DNA of 64,000 nucleotides, taken from positions 26,550,144 through 26,614,143 of the forward strand of contig OX485809.1 in assembly GCA_950295325.1 (NCBI GenBank), in the 5' to 3' direction. Positions 1-11,745 of the stretch are shown here, piece by piece (the stretch's first letter is position 1; each line of letters starts with the position of its first letter). The position numbers and the translations under genes are program-made. This stretch comes from Polytrichum commune (Eukaryota > Streptophyta > Polytrichopsida > Polytrichales > Polytrichaceae). The notes beneath the pieces were generated by a model. The model saw only the letters and a program-made list of their open reading frames with translations, was not told where the DNA came from and did no database searches.

Positions 1-560
1 CTTTTGGGTCAAATGCACATTGGCAAATCGCACACCCGGATCGGTGTGAAACCATTGCATGTGGATTTGGCCACAACACCACCAACCATGTAGAATGGAT
101 GTTCATGCACTTGTTCCACATCCCAATGGTGATCCTCATCGGGCACTTGCTGTTAATCGATGCTCCCGCTTGGCAATGTCACTCCTTATTCTTATCCCAC
201 ATACTAGGGTACATCTGCTCATCTTCTGGCCATGACGTGAGCATCATATTCCGCATTCTCTGATTGCGGTTTCATTCTTTCTGGATGTTCTCAAACTCAG
301 CTTAAAATTGACGGGCCTTTACCATAGCAAACAATGTGCATGTCCTCATATTCTTGCGCTCTACAATCGCATTCAACAGAAATTTCTTTAGCCTTGCATT
401 CTGTTCCTCCAATTGATCAAGAATGTCAAGGTTAATCTTGGCTTTGTAATCAACAATAACTTCATAGACCACTTGAATTTGTTGCTACATGTCCACCACC
501 TCTTTTAGCAAAGCCTCCATATTTCCGCGCATTACTTGATTTATCGTACATACTTCCAAA
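1..560 (-). pseudogene. Decayed coding remnant with coiled-coil-like stretch
   Basis: Read on the minus strand, one frame from about 560 to 170 stays protein-like except for three stops. It is rich in Leu, Glu, Lys and Asn (a run reading DILDQLEEQNARLKK), as in a coiled coil, followed by a Trp/Pro/Asp/Glu-rich stretch. The frame shifts near 165 and continues to the window edge. I do not recognise the family. In a region otherwise made of transposon debris it is most likely a piece of a mobile-element protein. The rest, up to 898, is AT-rich and shows no gene. Confidence 0.3.
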
Positions 561-898
561 GTTTTTGACTTTGCAATCTTGGCTTCTTTTAAATATATTA
601 TATTTAAAGAAATGGTTTTTGCAAGATTTCATCTTATAGTCATATAGGATCGAATATTAAAAATTGAACTTTATCTAGAAATAAAATATAAATATTTAAG
701 ATTTATTTATTTTATATTAATTTCTTAATAATAAATAAAAAACATATGTTTTTCAAATATTTGGATTATTCGAATAATAAATCTTTAAAAACCAAATTAA
801 ATTCATAATACTAGGAGAATTTTAATGTTGTAATTTTATATATTAATTAGTATTTTAAATTAAATATAAAATATATACATTTATATAATTTTTTCAAA

Positions 899-1264
899 GT
901 GACTACTCAAGCCATTCTTTTCTCACTAGTGTACGGAAGGGAGGCTACTCTTTCCATTGAGTCCGAGGTCAAGTCATTACGAGCTGCAGATAGCTGCCGT
1001 TTTACAAACAATCAATCATTGAAGAGGAGGTTGGCTTCACTTGAGACATTTGATGAGAGCTGGAGGACAAGCCTTCAACACATTAAAGCTATTCAGAAGC
1101 GAAAGAAGATCACCTCCGATAAGAGGCACAAGATTCGGATCTTAAGGTTGGGTATGATGGTTTTATTTCAAGATGCACGGAAGTTAGACTTCCTAGGTAA
1201 GTTTGATGAAGATTGGTTTCAAATGGTACATATTGACATAGTCACGCCCCAATGTTTAATTTAG
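899..1264 (+). pseudogene. Gypsy (Ty3) integrase C-terminal remnant
   Basis: The 121-codon frame contains LFSLVYGREATLSIE followed by a helical region with LETFDESWR. This is the usual order at the C-terminal end of plant Ty3/Gypsy integrases (a variant of P-F-x-L-V-Y-G-R-E-A-x-L-P-I-E, then a Leu-Asp-Glu-x-R helix). It starts without an in-context ATG and lacks the DDE core, so it is a truncated pol fragment. The DNA just upstream (about 560-898) is very AT-rich and noncoding. Confidence 0.55.
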
Positions 1265-4200
1265 GGTTTTTTAATTTACGATATGAATTTATAAAGAAAT
1301 TTGAATATAATTCTATAATTTAGAAAACCAATTCTTTATTGATTTAAAAATAACATTTTGTGACCTCTCACAAAGTTGAACGATACAGTGAAGATTGGCC
1401 GAGAATTTGATTGACCTGAAATTGCTTACTCGTTAAATTATCCTAAAGACCCATGTAAAACTTATGCTCGCAGCAATAGGTTCATTTACTTGATCGTCAA
1501 TGAGAATATTCATTTTTGTTGAGCTTCTATGTGTTTGTCATGCTGTACTAAAGTCATAGAAATATGCAGTAATAAACGGCAGGTTGAATTTTAAAATGAA
1601 AATAAAATAGAAGTGATAAAACATATTATACAAGTAATAATTTTATTACTGCGACGACGGTACAAATGCCCTTTATAAATCATATACATGAACAAATTAT
1701 GCACAATCTAATGGTCCACTTCATTCCGTCAACTTGATTTCCGTCATGCCAACCTTGTAGATGCTCGTGACTTTCGTCGAGGGTCCTTTTTTGGCGTAAG
1801 AGGATCCGGTCGAAGTAAATCAACATAGCTAATCGTTCGGTCCTTTATCCGTTTCTTCAATGGTAGCCAATGAAGCGATAATCCTCTTATCTTCTTACGA
1901 AAACGCAAAGTCCTTGAATATTCGTCCGCTACCTTGACTTCTTCAATGTCGATTGTGAACCCTTAGAGTGGTCTACTATTCCGCGGGATTAATTACTTTT
2001 AGTTAGAATATTAGCATTAAAAGTTAGAATTGATAGGGAATTTAAGGAAAATTAGCTCATTTAGCATTTAGCCTAGAAGAAGGAAGGTTAAAATGAAATT
2101 AAGTAGTGCTAGAAGATATCGAAGTAGAAAAAATATGCTAACTAGTAAAAACAACTAGCTAAGGTTTAAGTTAGTAAATGCTAGCTAAGCAAATGTTAGT
2201 AGATGCTAGCTAAACAAATGTTTGTTTATCAGTTAGTGTGAGCCACACAAAACTATTGGAGGTGTTTGGCGTAAGAAGATGAAATTGGCTTAAAGACTTT
2301 GGAAGAAAAATAGAAAGAGAGCAAAGGGGCTACATGCCCACTTACCCCCTTCTCAACTCGATGGCGAAAAAATTAGAAAGATATCTAAGGTTTCCCGTCG
2401 GAGCTACCTCGGCGAGAGGGTGACAACCTTACTCGGAAAAATCCTCGAGCCAAAATTTTAGAAAAGGGTTTGAAAAATGGAGCCGATGGAGGAGGGGTCC
2501 AACCCTTTTGTGAAAGTGTTTAAAAACCCCTCCTTTCATCTTGTAGGAACTCTCTCTTCTTCTAATGCTTGGGCGAAGCCCTCCTTCAATATAGTTAGGA
2601 AAAAATCCTTTAGCATGCATTCGTAATGGCCTAAAAAATAGGTTGGAGAAACTCCTCTACTCTCTCTCCTAGTTAGAATGTGTGTTTATTAACACACCAA
2701 CAAAATTATTCATTCTTTTGTAGAGGTAGGTTGGATGGTAGAATTTTGAGTGGAGGCATTGTAGACCTCATCTGCCAATGCCTTGGAGGCTTAGTTCAGA
2801 AGCTAGAACAAAATATTTATCATTTTTTTTAGAGAGATTTTCTATAGCTATCAATAGCCGTTTCCCATTTGTGATTTTGGTTAAGATGACAATTAGTTAT
2901 GGATTTTCGAAGATGGAGTAGAAAAACTGGGTGGTCTTGTGGGTAGCGGCTGCTGGATCAGACCTGCAAGCCCAATAAGAATTTTAATTCTAAGAAGTTA
3001 TATTTTTCCAAGTAGAACTTTTGTCTAGCTTTCCAAAATTGCTTAGAACATTTGATTTGAGCATGATTTGAACTGGATATGAATTGTGAAAGATGGGACA
3101 CATAGTTTGAGAACTTTTGGTTGACTGCTGCATTACAGAGGATCTGCTGGGTTCACTTGGGCTTACCTTTCTAATCACATATTTTTATCAAATACATATT
3201 TTTAATATCTCTCCAGGGTCATATAGAACGTTTGATTTGAATAAGATTTTAATTAGATATGAATTGTTGAAGGCAAGATACATAGTTTAAGTCTTCTAGA
3301 TTGACTTCTGTGTTACAAGGATCCTGCTGAATTTTTATTAGCTTAACCTGCTAATGTCATAATTTTTCTAGTCAGAAATTGTTCATAGCTTTCCAATGGT
3401 ATAAGGAAAGCCGAGATCCAAGTAGTAAGGAATGTGCTATGAATTTTTGAAGTTATAACTTAGATAGGTGGGTTGGAAGGGTCGGTTGAATCGACCTCAC
3501 ACTTCCAACCCTCATAACTTTTGCATTTGTTATCCGATTAAAGTGATTTTTAGATCATTGGAAAGATAATTAGGTGCACTAAGTATAAATATTATGCTTA
3601 GGATTAAATTATAGTGTAGAATAAATACTTTATATTTTAATTATTAACTAAAGTACGCTTACTACCAAACTAGTTACAAAGAAGGAGGCAAGGTCGACGC
3701 TTGGGAAGTGGAGCAAGGAAGGAGGTAGCGGCTCGGCCTACATCAAGCCCAAATCAACCGAGGAGAATTGAGGTAAATTAACTAACCTTAAGCCTTTCAT
3801 TTAGGGTTGGAGGGAGCGTGCCTAAGGTATGCCTCTCTAAACCCACTCACCTATCTCGTAAGGTCAAGTGGCTTGACCACTTGGCCGCCAAGGGAATATC
3901 CAACTCCATTGTTTTCGGGCCCTTTTGTATGTTTTGTGGTAGTAGCTTCATTTATTAGCAAGTTTCGTATGTGGTAAGTCGGATTAATCACCGACATATC
4001 CACTCTTAATGTTGTTGGTAGAAAGGTGGGATTCATGACCCGCGAATCTACTATTATGTTATTGGCCCCATAGATTGGGAGTAATGGCCCTAATTTATGA
4101 AGATTGCGCAACAGGTTGTACGTACAAGTCGTCCGTCACCCTGGTCCCATTGAATTGCATTTCGTGGTCTGTCCAGTGTAAACACATTTAACAATCAAAA

Positions 4201-4760
4201 TATACAAAATAAATCGTAAACCCTTGTTGACAAGAGACCCGAATCGGCAACTTAACTCGGTGGAGTGATACCTCCCTTCGAACCATTGATGTTCGAATGA
4301 GTTTGAGATGTCATTCAACCTTCAAAGGACCTGCACGAGGCCTTAGAAGGTTCCAAGGTAAGGGGTGCACCAACCAGGTAAGGGGTGATGCCTAATATGT
4401 GAATGTAGTGAGGTAGGACGTGCAAACGAAAGTAAGTAATAAGAAGGAATTTGTGTGAAGGGCGGGACTTAGGCCAAGTTACCCCGCTTAGAAAATTAAA
4501 TAAAACTAAGTAAAGAAATATGAAGAATTAAATGGTCCATCAAATTGTCGTTATTCCGTTCATTGAGCTAAGGTGGTATGAGTCACACCCGGTTGGTGTG
4601 TATTAGAACCATCCTAATTCACAAATTAGGATTGCCTTGGTTTCAAGGCTGGTGCATCTGCGCGTAGAATAGGTTGTAGGTTAAGGTTAGAACTAGATAT
4701 GAAATTGGTTAGTGAAGTTTAGAGCCACACTAGTAAAAAATTAAGGCCCAACCTCTAGAG
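1265..4760. other. Noncoding stretch with degenerate repeats
   Basis: No convincing gene was found on either strand. Short open frames here lack recognisable domains and splice context. The region holds a degenerate ~190-bp tandem repeat (listed separately) and low-complexity AAGTTAG/CTAGCTAA stretches around 2010-2260. It ends at the 5-bp target site of insertion E1. Confidence 0.5.
3018..3400. repeat. Degenerate ~190-bp tandem repeat (two units)
   Basis: A block beginning AGAACATTTGATTTGAG near 3045 recurs as AGAACGTTTGATTTGAA near 3227. Both are followed by a gATATGAATTGTtGAA segment, then ACATAGTTT and a GATCCTGCTGa segment. Similarity is roughly 70-75 percent by eye. This kind of tandem is common in the untranslated parts of plant LTR retrotransposons, but no element boundary is visible. 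Confidence 0.5.
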
Positions 4761-4764
4761 GTAT

Positions 4765-6268
4765 TGTCACCAAAAGTACTCCACCCTTCGATTTCGTCCT
4801 AGCCCGAGTGGAATAGTATTGATGACACTTAGCAAACTCCTTCCTTAGTAATTCAATGTATCATTCCAATATGCCTTTGGAATATACACAACGTTAATGA
4901 CTTATGATTTAACCCCTAAGGCTACATCCAGAACAAATTTCAAAATAGTGTAACTTTCCCATTACTTCTCGGAATGTCCTGAAATTTTATCTATAACTAG
5001 GGAGACAAAGCAAAAAAACATCTCACCAATTTGTGAGCCTATCCTATTTTCTGTCCGACAGTTATGACCATTTCAGTGTGTTAGTCTACCCAGATTTCAG
5101 AATGTCATAACTTCCTTCCACGGGCTCCAAAGAACTTCAAATTTTGGGAGAAATCACAAAAACTAATTGTTTATGACCCTCTGAAATTTCAAACTATTTT
5201 CAATTTTTGCCAAAACGTTATGGCCTTTTTAGTCTGCAACTCTTAAAAACACTTCAGAATGATATATCTCCTTCTCATCTACTCGGAATGACTTGAAATT
5301 TGTACCACAACTAGGAAACCTAAGAGAAAAACATCCCTCAAAATTTCATGCGTTTTTAAGCCTATGCCCAGGAGTTATGCTCATTTCAACTCAAAAATGT
5401 AGGCAAAGTTCAAAATGTCATAACTGCTGCTCCAATACTCCAAACATCTTCAGATTTTGACCATGTTCATATAAACAAGTTGTTTACTAACCCTCTAAAT
5501 TTCAACGAAGTATCTTCTTCTTCTCGGAAGTTATGCCCCTTACAACCTAGACTACTCAAAGCACCCTCTCATTTACCAACTCGTGTTCCGGCAACGTGTC
5601 ACCAAAAGTACTCCACCCTTCGATTTTCTCCTAGCCCGAGTGGAATAGTTATGATGAAACTTAACAAACACATATATCCAAGAAATATGAACTCAAGTAC
5701 TACAACTTGAAGCCATAAATTATCTTAAAATCATTCACACCCAAACTAATTCTAACAAGAGGTCAAGCCCTCTTCAAGGCCAACTAGCCTTGGCTCCTAA
5801 CTTCAAAACCATGCACACACATGTGCTCCTATCTTGCTTCCATACACCCACACTTATAACACGTGGGGTGCCAAAGAGCACGAAGGAAAGAGAGGATGAG
5901 TGAGGGAATAATGAAGGATTATATAGTAAGTTTGAGGGGTTAGCACCCTCAAGGCTCACGATAAGCCCTCGAAATCTCCTCTTACTTTGTAGGCTCTCAT
6001 CTTATCTCCTAAGCCTTCCTCCCTCAAATGATCAACAAAGATCCTAATTCAAACATTTAACTAACCTTGGCTTTCTACGTACCATACTTTACCAAGGTAT
6101 GTCCTCATACTACTTAAATTCACTCCACACAAGCCTAATGCTTCAAACTTAGCTTTCTTCAAGCTTCATTTTTTATATATTTTTGTGAATAATCATAAAT
6201 TAACAAAACACCACTTGTAATGTTTTACAAGTGTTAACAACACATATGGGCATCAATTTGGGCTCACA
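4765..6268 (+). mobile_element. E1: TG..CA insertion, 1,504 bp, TSD GGTAT
   Basis: The insertion starts TGTCACCAAAAGTACTCC and ends TTTGGGCTCACA. It is flanked by direct copies of GGTAT at 4760-4764 and 6269-6273. The first ~50 bp resemble the ends of E2, E3 and the 58,266 end (CCACCCTT then CGTCCTAG then CCGRGTGR). The last ~110 bp match the end of E2 (shared TTTTGTGAATAATCATAA). The opening ~75 bp are repeated directly at 5597. No transposase or pol frame is present. It could be a solo LTR (TG..CA ends and a 5-bp duplication fit) or a non-autonomous element of unknown type. Confidence 0.7.
4930..5580. repeat. Four degenerate ~158-bp units inside E1
   Basis: Units built around a GTCATAACTTCC-like core begin near 4945, 5104, 5260 and 5418, giving spacings of about 156-159 bp. 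Each continues with CTCC..., an ACTTCAAATTTTG-like segment and a CTCTRAAATTTC segment. This array lies between the two copies of the E1 opening sequence and accounts for most of the difference between E1 and E2. Confidence 0.5.
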
Positions 6269-6369
6269 GGTATTACGACGCATATTTAATCTCCCTTAAA
6301 AATCTAACTACTCACGTTATACATCTATCATCCGGATTCGGCTTGGGCACCTGCAAGTGCATGCCATCT

Positions 6370-6792
6370 TCACCAAAATGCTTGTGTGATACTTTTAGGC
6401 TCCCTCGAAAGGAGGTGGCCCAAAAGTACCACATCAATTGAATTGTCCTCCACATTCACATCTCCGGGCTTCCGTAAAATATCCGCACTGAAATCAACCA
6501 CATCATTTAGATCTTCGGCCACGCATTTTGTTAGGTTTTTCTCTACCGCATCGATCTCAAATTTGTCCGCATATCGTCGTTGGTTATCCTCCGCCCTCAA
6601 CTTCCATGCGTGTGTAAATTGTGTGAAGGGGGTCTTGACATATTCATTACGAAATCGATCTCTAGCACTTCTCTCATTTCTCTCACGCTCGGATGATGGA
6701 TTGAATGAAATATGGGGATCTCCTAAATTCTCTATCTCCTCATCCCATCCTAGACCCTCAAACATGTTTCTTTCCTCTCCCATCCTATCCAT
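6370..6792 (-). CDS. Unrecognised acidic/charged 140-codon frame
   Basis: On the minus strand an ATG-started frame of 140 codons runs without a break. The product is highly charged: an acidic N-terminus (GLGWDEEIENLGD), a basic Arg/Glu stretch (SSERERNERSARDRFRNEY) and a C-terminal segment ending DVVLLGHLLSREPKS. Its amino-acid composition is more protein-like than that of its neighbours. I do not recognise a domain. It begins ~100 bp outside E1 and may be an exon or a transposon-derived frame. No splice partners are obvious. Confidence 0.3.
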   Translation of the reverse strand: MDRMGEERNMFEGLGWDEEIENLGDPHISFNPSSERERNERSARDRFRNEYVKTPFTQFTHAWKLRAEDNQRRYADKFEIDAVEKNLTKCVAEDLNDVVDFSADILRKPGDVNVEDNSIDVVLLGHLLSREPKSITQAFW

Positions 6793-6944
6793 GATACTCT
6801 ACCCTCGTTATATGTATGAATCTAAATGCTCTACTTATATATTGAGCTCAAAGGACTTCATGAAATATACAATAATTGATGTAATCCAAGATGTAGAAGA
6901 TCCAATTCTTATTGGTAAGATAAAGACAATACAATTGGAATAAA

Positions 6945-7072
6945 AAAAAGTTGGTGAAATAAAAAAGGTAATTGCACTTTTTGGAAAAGTCTTCCGATAC
7001 CCGCATTGGAATCATTTTTTATACCTCTTTGAAGCTTCTATATTTGATTAGTTATCCATTCATTCAATAAAT
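6945..7072 (+). repeat. Left arm of a ~127-bp inverted repeat
   Basis: The arm starts AAGTTGGTGAAATAAAAAAG and runs through TTGGAAAAGTC, CGATACCCGCATTGGAA and GAAGCTTCTATATTTGATTA. A matching inverted copy lies at about 8850-8978, with close to 88 percent identity by eye. The pair encloses 1.8 kb. I did not find a target duplication. Confidence 0.65.
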
Positions 7073-8849
7073 CACATATTTGTGCTTCAACCTTAGTGGT
7101 TCATATGGTTTCACAACCCATGTCACGCATCCCAAGGCCACTTTCATTCAATAAATCACAAATTTCAAATCAAATGACTTAGGAATTGACCATCCCAAAG
7201 TATTTATCACAAATGTAGGCGGTGCCACTAGTGAGAGTGGATCATCTACCACTGGCCTAGAGTACGTGACAAACTTTGGGGACTTGTGAACGTTGATGAC
7301 ATTCAAATTACAAACCCAACAACAATATTGCTTCCAATCTATCTTCAATTAAGGCATTGTGAATTGTACATTGTACATTACACTCAAATTGAAGGGGATC
7401 TCTGCATTTTGCAAAGTTTACCTCAAATCATCCCAGTGTCAAGCTAAGATGCCTCATAATTAATCCAATAATTAACCAGCCAAAGCATCACTCTTTGAGA
7501 TTTGTTGGGGCAAATTGTTCATTCACATGCCTGCACAAAACAATCGTGGAAATACATCCGCAAGAGACCATGAATAATGGTCTTGTGGGCCTTGTACTGA
7601 GCCTCCACCACCTCTATGATCGATCACCGTCTTAGCTGTAGGGCCTTCTTGGTTACAAAGGAAATTACAAGAACAAGGTTGAAGTTAAGTATGTAAGTGA
7701 GTGTAGGAAGTTCTCCAACTATTATGCGTTATGTTTTCCACATACTTGAGTTGCAGTTTATAGTACTTAAGTTGCCTAGTAGTACATGTCATCTCAATTT
7801 CTAGCATGTCAATTGACGTGTGGTTTTTTCTTCACAAGTCACAGTACGTGTCAACTTCTTAATTGTGCATGTCAATTGACATGCATTTTTTTTGCGAGTT
7901 TTTGCGTGTCAAAAGTGAATAACTTACAAAAACTTTGTCAAATATACACACTGCTTCCCCCCATCCCCCAGCCTTCCCCCCCTATGCTCCCGTACAGTGT
8001 GTATGTTTGACAAATTTCATTTGACATTCAACTCCAAATACAAAGTGTCATGTGACATTTTCAAAAACAAAAATGAATGTCAAAATGACATATACATTTA
8101 ATTCTAAAATGTCACCTCAATTTTGGGTTATACAATATTTTAGAAAAACTAATATTTAAATAATAAAAAATACAATCTTGATTTGTATCAAAAAACTATC
8201 AATCGGGCATAAGTATCCTTTGGTCTCATATGTTTCTCCAAATGTTGAAGATGGTAGCCCAATCCATTGCATCCACTTCAAGCCCACAAATAGAGACCCG
8301 CATAAGAGCATCAAGGGTCTTCAAGTTCAACCTATTGCGCAAGTGGCTTTTGATCGCATCTTGTTTGGAAAATCCTCTCTAAAAAATAGCTATACTTGAG
8401 GGAATGAGTATAATAATTTTCCAAAGTTACATAAGTTTAGGCCAATTTGTGTGCCATTCCAAATTGCTACCACACATGTGCTATTGTTTTGTTCTCACAC
8501 TCATGTCGAAGTGTTTTCATAAATTCCAAGAGTTCTCCCTTACACATGTCACTTTCTTCTTCAGTGTATTGAAACTCCAACAATATCCTTTTGAGCCACA
8601 ATTCGGTATTTGTGATTCAGTCACTATTATCGCTTGGATAATTACTAGGGTTAAAAAGTTTGGTTGCATTGAATATTGGGAGGTCTGGGAAACGATCATT
8701 CAAAACATGAACAATTTTTTGCACATAAGATGCATCCAATAATATTAATGGTTGTAGTTCATTGGGCCCATAACATCAAGTAGCAATGCTAGGAGGGTAC
8801 CCTTTGAGTACCCGCAAATTTACCTCAACAAGAAGGGAAAAGCTTGCAA

Positions 8850-8978
8850 AGCAAGGGTGAATGAATGGATAATTAATCAAATATAGAAGCTTCAAAAAGG
8901 CATCAAAGATGTTTCCAATGCGGGTATCGGGAGACTTTTCCAAAAAGTGCAACTACCTTTTTTACCTCACCAACTTTT
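8850..8978 (-). repeat. Right arm of the ~127-bp inverted repeat
   Basis: This is the inverted partner of 6945-7072. Read on the minus strand it gives the same order of blocks (AAAAGTTGGTGA, TTGCACTTTTTGGAAAAGTC, CGATACCCGCATTGGAA, GAAGCTTCTATATTTGATTA, CCATTCATTCA). It lies between two parts of a hAT pseudogene, so it may be a nested MITE-like end or an intronic repeat of that element. Confidence 0.65.
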
Positions 8979-9166
8979 CCGTTGCTTTATAGCTATTAAG
9001 ATTTGTTTAGATCGTAATTTAGCCTAGATTGGAACCTTTACTACCGCTTGGCATTAGTTTTGTCCTAGAAACCGACATAATTAATTTTAAACATTGAAAG
9101 TAACTACCCAAATAGTTTAAGAATAGCCTAAGTAAAACTCAAACTTCGTTCTATCTTTGCTCAAGA

Positions 9167-9204
9167 AAGAGCATCAAACCGGCACGCGCCGGTTTGATGC
9201 TCTT
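9167..9204. repeat. Perfect 17-bp stem hairpin, 4-nt loop
   Basis: AAGAGCATCAAACCGGC (9167-9183) and its exact reverse complement (9188-9204) flank ACGC. With one gap the pairing extends outward to CTCAA/TTGAG. No T-run or gene end is attached, so it is not called a terminator. It is possibly a MITE-like foldback. Confidence 0.7.
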
Positions 9205-9711
9205 TTGAGAAGGTCAATGCGGGCTTGCTACTTAATGTTATGCCCATCAGTTGCCAATGCATGAATAATACAATATCTTGTATTGTTTTCATAACTCAAC
9301 TGAAGTTTTCTTGCAAATTTCCTCAAGAATTTTCCCAAATTCTTGCTTGTACGACCCAACATAGGTCCATTCCTAGATTTTAAAATGACGTGATAAATTG
9401 AAATAATGAAATTGATGATTGCATTAATAGTTGTGATATCGACCATATCATATTTAAATTTCATATTCAATTTATTCAACTCTTGTAAACCATCTTCAAG
9501 CAAGTTCAAATAAAAATATAATTAAAAAAAACATATGATCTCATACCAATGCGGTTCTTCATCTTTGAATAATTCCAATAGCGCCAGCATGCATTGTAGT
9601 GAGTAGGTCATGACATTACCGTATTGCATGAATGTGTAAAACCACTATATAATCTTCTTCAAATACATCCTTCAACAATCGTTTCAGCTCGTTGCGTCGA
9701 TTTGTACTACG

Positions 9712-9858
9712 GCCCCCATTCCCCCCGTCCACACCCCTTACCCCCGTTCCCGACCCCGTCCGACCCGTTCCCGCCCCCGTCCGCCCCGTTCCCTCCCGTC
9801 CGCCCCCGTTCCCGCCCATGTCCGCTCCGTTCCCTCCCCCCCCCCCCCCCCGTCCGCC
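9712..9858. repeat. C-rich minisatellite (CCCCCGTCCGCCCCGTTCCC type)
   Basis: Short degenerate units of CCCGTTCCC and CCCGTCCGCCCC repeat for ~145 bp. Open frames across it in all phases are composition artefacts (Pro/Gly/Arg only). The same repeat in the other orientation lies at 61,666-62,090, and both are joined to the same unique-looking block (9862-10130), so they belong to one repeat family. Confidence 0.8.
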
Positions 9859-9861
9859 CCA

Positions 9862-10130
9862 CACCCTCCTTAGTCATATTTTACTACTTTGATTTTAACA
9901 GAATGATAAACAGAATGGCAAAATGGTTTACCTGGCGCTATGCATATCCACGTCCACGTCGGCCTTTTCTGCCATATAGGACGTCACCTTGGCAAGAAGG
10001 TAAGTATTTTACCCACCCTACTAGCTTCCCCCTAGGTTGACCCTACGTGGACCCTATTGTGTTGTGACGGAGGGGTCCGTCACGACACAACACGTCATGA
10101 CGTCGGGATAGACAACCCTGGCGGTGAGCT
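9862..10130 (+). repeat. Dispersed repeat block, inverted copy at 61,385-61,665
   Basis: The block runs from the minisatellite edge through CTTTGATTTTAACAGAATGA, CAAAATGGTTTACCTGGC, CTTGGCAAGAAGGTAAGTA, GGACCCTATTGTGTTGTGAC and ends CGACGTCATGACG... in reverse sense near GTCTATC/GATAGAC. The same order, inverted, is found at 61,385-61,665. It includes the short palindrome TCCGTCACGACA with its complement across a 4-nt loop. No gene is present. It is probably the conserved part of a non-autonomous element. Confidence 0.7.
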
Positions 10131-10338
10131 TAGCATTGCCAATATATCGGCAGTGCTCAAAATTGAAGCCCTCATATGAATTTCATTTTGAAGGGCTCTG
10201 AAATTTCAGCATTGCAATTGAAGGGCATATCTAAATCTAGGACGTCAATGGAAAATTTTCAAAGAAATATAAAACTTATATTAAAATTATGCATGATTTG
10301 CATGGTACATGCTTCTAGTACAATGAAATAATGGAGAA

Positions 10339-11067
10339 TCAACTATCTAACTCCACCTCTTGAAGTGACAATGCCCTACGCTTGTTGGTTACTGTAGCGG
10401 TTTTCCAAGTGTCAAAAATGCCATTCCAATCCATGAATTCAACTCCCAAACTGTTTAGGCTAATCCTCATCAATGCATCAAGTGTGTCAAAGTTTAGGCA
10501 TGTTCTCCTTTCGCTCTTAACCCAATTCTGCTTTGAAAAACCACACTCACAAACAGCAGTGCTAGTAGGGATCACAAGTATGGCTTGCCATAGCGACATT
10601 AGGGTTGGCCAATTGATCTTAAACTCTCGGTCACGGCCACAAAAAACCCAATCTTCATGCATACTTCGGTGTTGACAAGCTGAAGATAACATCTCCACAA
10701 ATTTGAGCAACTCCGCATTGGCTTGATCAACAAGAACAGAGCTCCACTTGAAATGTGTCACCAACCGGTTCAACCATTGCTCAGTTAAAGTGCCTCGATC
10801 CAATGCATCCATGGGATAGTGTTTTGGGCTGAAAAGCCTGGCCGCATTAAAAATGGGCAAGTCGGGGAAGCGATCATTTAGTGAGTCAATAACCTTTTGG
10901 ACGTATAGTCTACCAAGGGTGATGCAATCCTCCAACGAGCCCCCTACATCACACCCGGCCAGGCATAGAGTCATAGTGCAAAGTATGCACTTTCTCACAA
11001 CCAAACCTATCAACATACAATTCCCATCTGGACTAATTCCCATTTGGATATGAGATCTGAAGCGCAA
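10339..11067 (-). pseudogene. hAT-family transposase, C-terminal part, copy 1
   Basis: The 242-codon minus-strand frame carries a clear hAT C-terminal (dimerisation) region: LWQAILVIPTSTAVCECGFSK, then KSERRTCLNFDTLDALMRIS. hAT family members use this C-terminal segment for transposase dimerisation. The canonical ERGFS is ECGFS here. The N-terminal half with the catalytic DDE residues is not found in frame upstream. The 137-codon frame at 11,070-11,483 is separated from this one by a stop and does not look hAT-like, so this is a truncated copy. A related, more decayed copy lies at 8200-9509. Confidence 0.7.
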
Positions 11068-11544
11068 AGTTAGACAGCCGGAGTTAAACGGCTACTTGAG
11101 ATGACGAACATTACTTGAAGGGTACTATTTATCCAGCACTTCAAGTGAAGGGAGCACTTAGATATGAGGATTATGTTTTGAAGGGTTGTTTTCCTTGAGG
11201 TATTTTTTGAAGTCCCAAAACCCATTTGAAGGGCACTGAAAACTTCAATTTTGAGCACTGTATATCGGGATACCACTGCTAAATTCAGTATTACCTTGTG
11301 GTGGAAGCTGAAAGGAGCCCCCACATTCCCCATCATGTCGCGCGTGGCACGTTTGGTTTTGTGCATCCCTGCATCCAACTCCAAATCAAAGTCAAACTTC
11401 TCGGATGCAGGTAATACGCTAACAAAGAAGCACTCCGGGCTGAAGCCAGCGATAGTGAACGACCTTTTATTTGTCCGATCCAACCAAGACTTGGTGTAGG
11501 CGGGTAATACACATTACACAATTTTTGAATACATGGGCGCAATT

Positions 11545-11745
11545 TGAATAGCATGGGTGGGCATGGGTGGGCACATGTCATGCTATGTGTGGGCATGGGT
11601 GGGCATGGGTGCGCACATGTCATGCTATGGGTGGGCATGGGTGGACATGGGTGGGCACATGTCATGCTATGTGTGGGCATAGGTGGGCATGGGTGCGCAC
11701 ATGTCATGCTATGGGTGGGCATGGGTGGGCATAGGTCGCTACTGA
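11545..11745. repeat. Tandem repeat, ~42-bp unit (GGGCATGGGTG... CACATGTCATGCTATG)
   Basis: About five units alternate between two slightly different versions, giving a higher-order period near 84 bp. Each unit holds two or three GTGGGCATGG motifs and one CACATGTCATGCTATG motif. It sits between the hAT pseudogene and the outer end of the DUF7869 element (~11,788). Frames through it on both strands are repeat artefacts. Confidence 0.85.

Larger units (their letters stand above)
8200..9509 (-). pseudogene. hAT-family transposase pseudogene, copy 2
   Basis: Minus-strand pieces align in order with the hAT copy at 10,339-11,067. An upstream piece (9509-9228) carries LQELNKLNMKFKYDMVDITT. A middle piece (about 8720-8500) reads NDRFPDLPIFNATKLFNPSN. 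A downstream piece (about 8390-8200) reads RGFSKQDAIKS then LNLKTLDALMRVS. These correspond to the C-terminal hAT dimerisation region (ERGFSKQ, LDALMRVSL). Several stops and a frameshift separate them, so it cannot make a full protein. An inverted-repeat arm sits between the first two pieces. Confidence 0.6.

Noticed and set aside
9616-10040. Pro-rich frames of 66-138 codons near 9.7 kb
   Set aside because: Same minisatellite family as 61.7-62.1 kb; not genes.
11070-11483. 137-codon minus frame as the N-terminal half of the hAT transposase
   Set aside because: It does not show the BED finger or catalytic region, and a stop separates it from the hAT C-terminal frame; its identity remains unknown.
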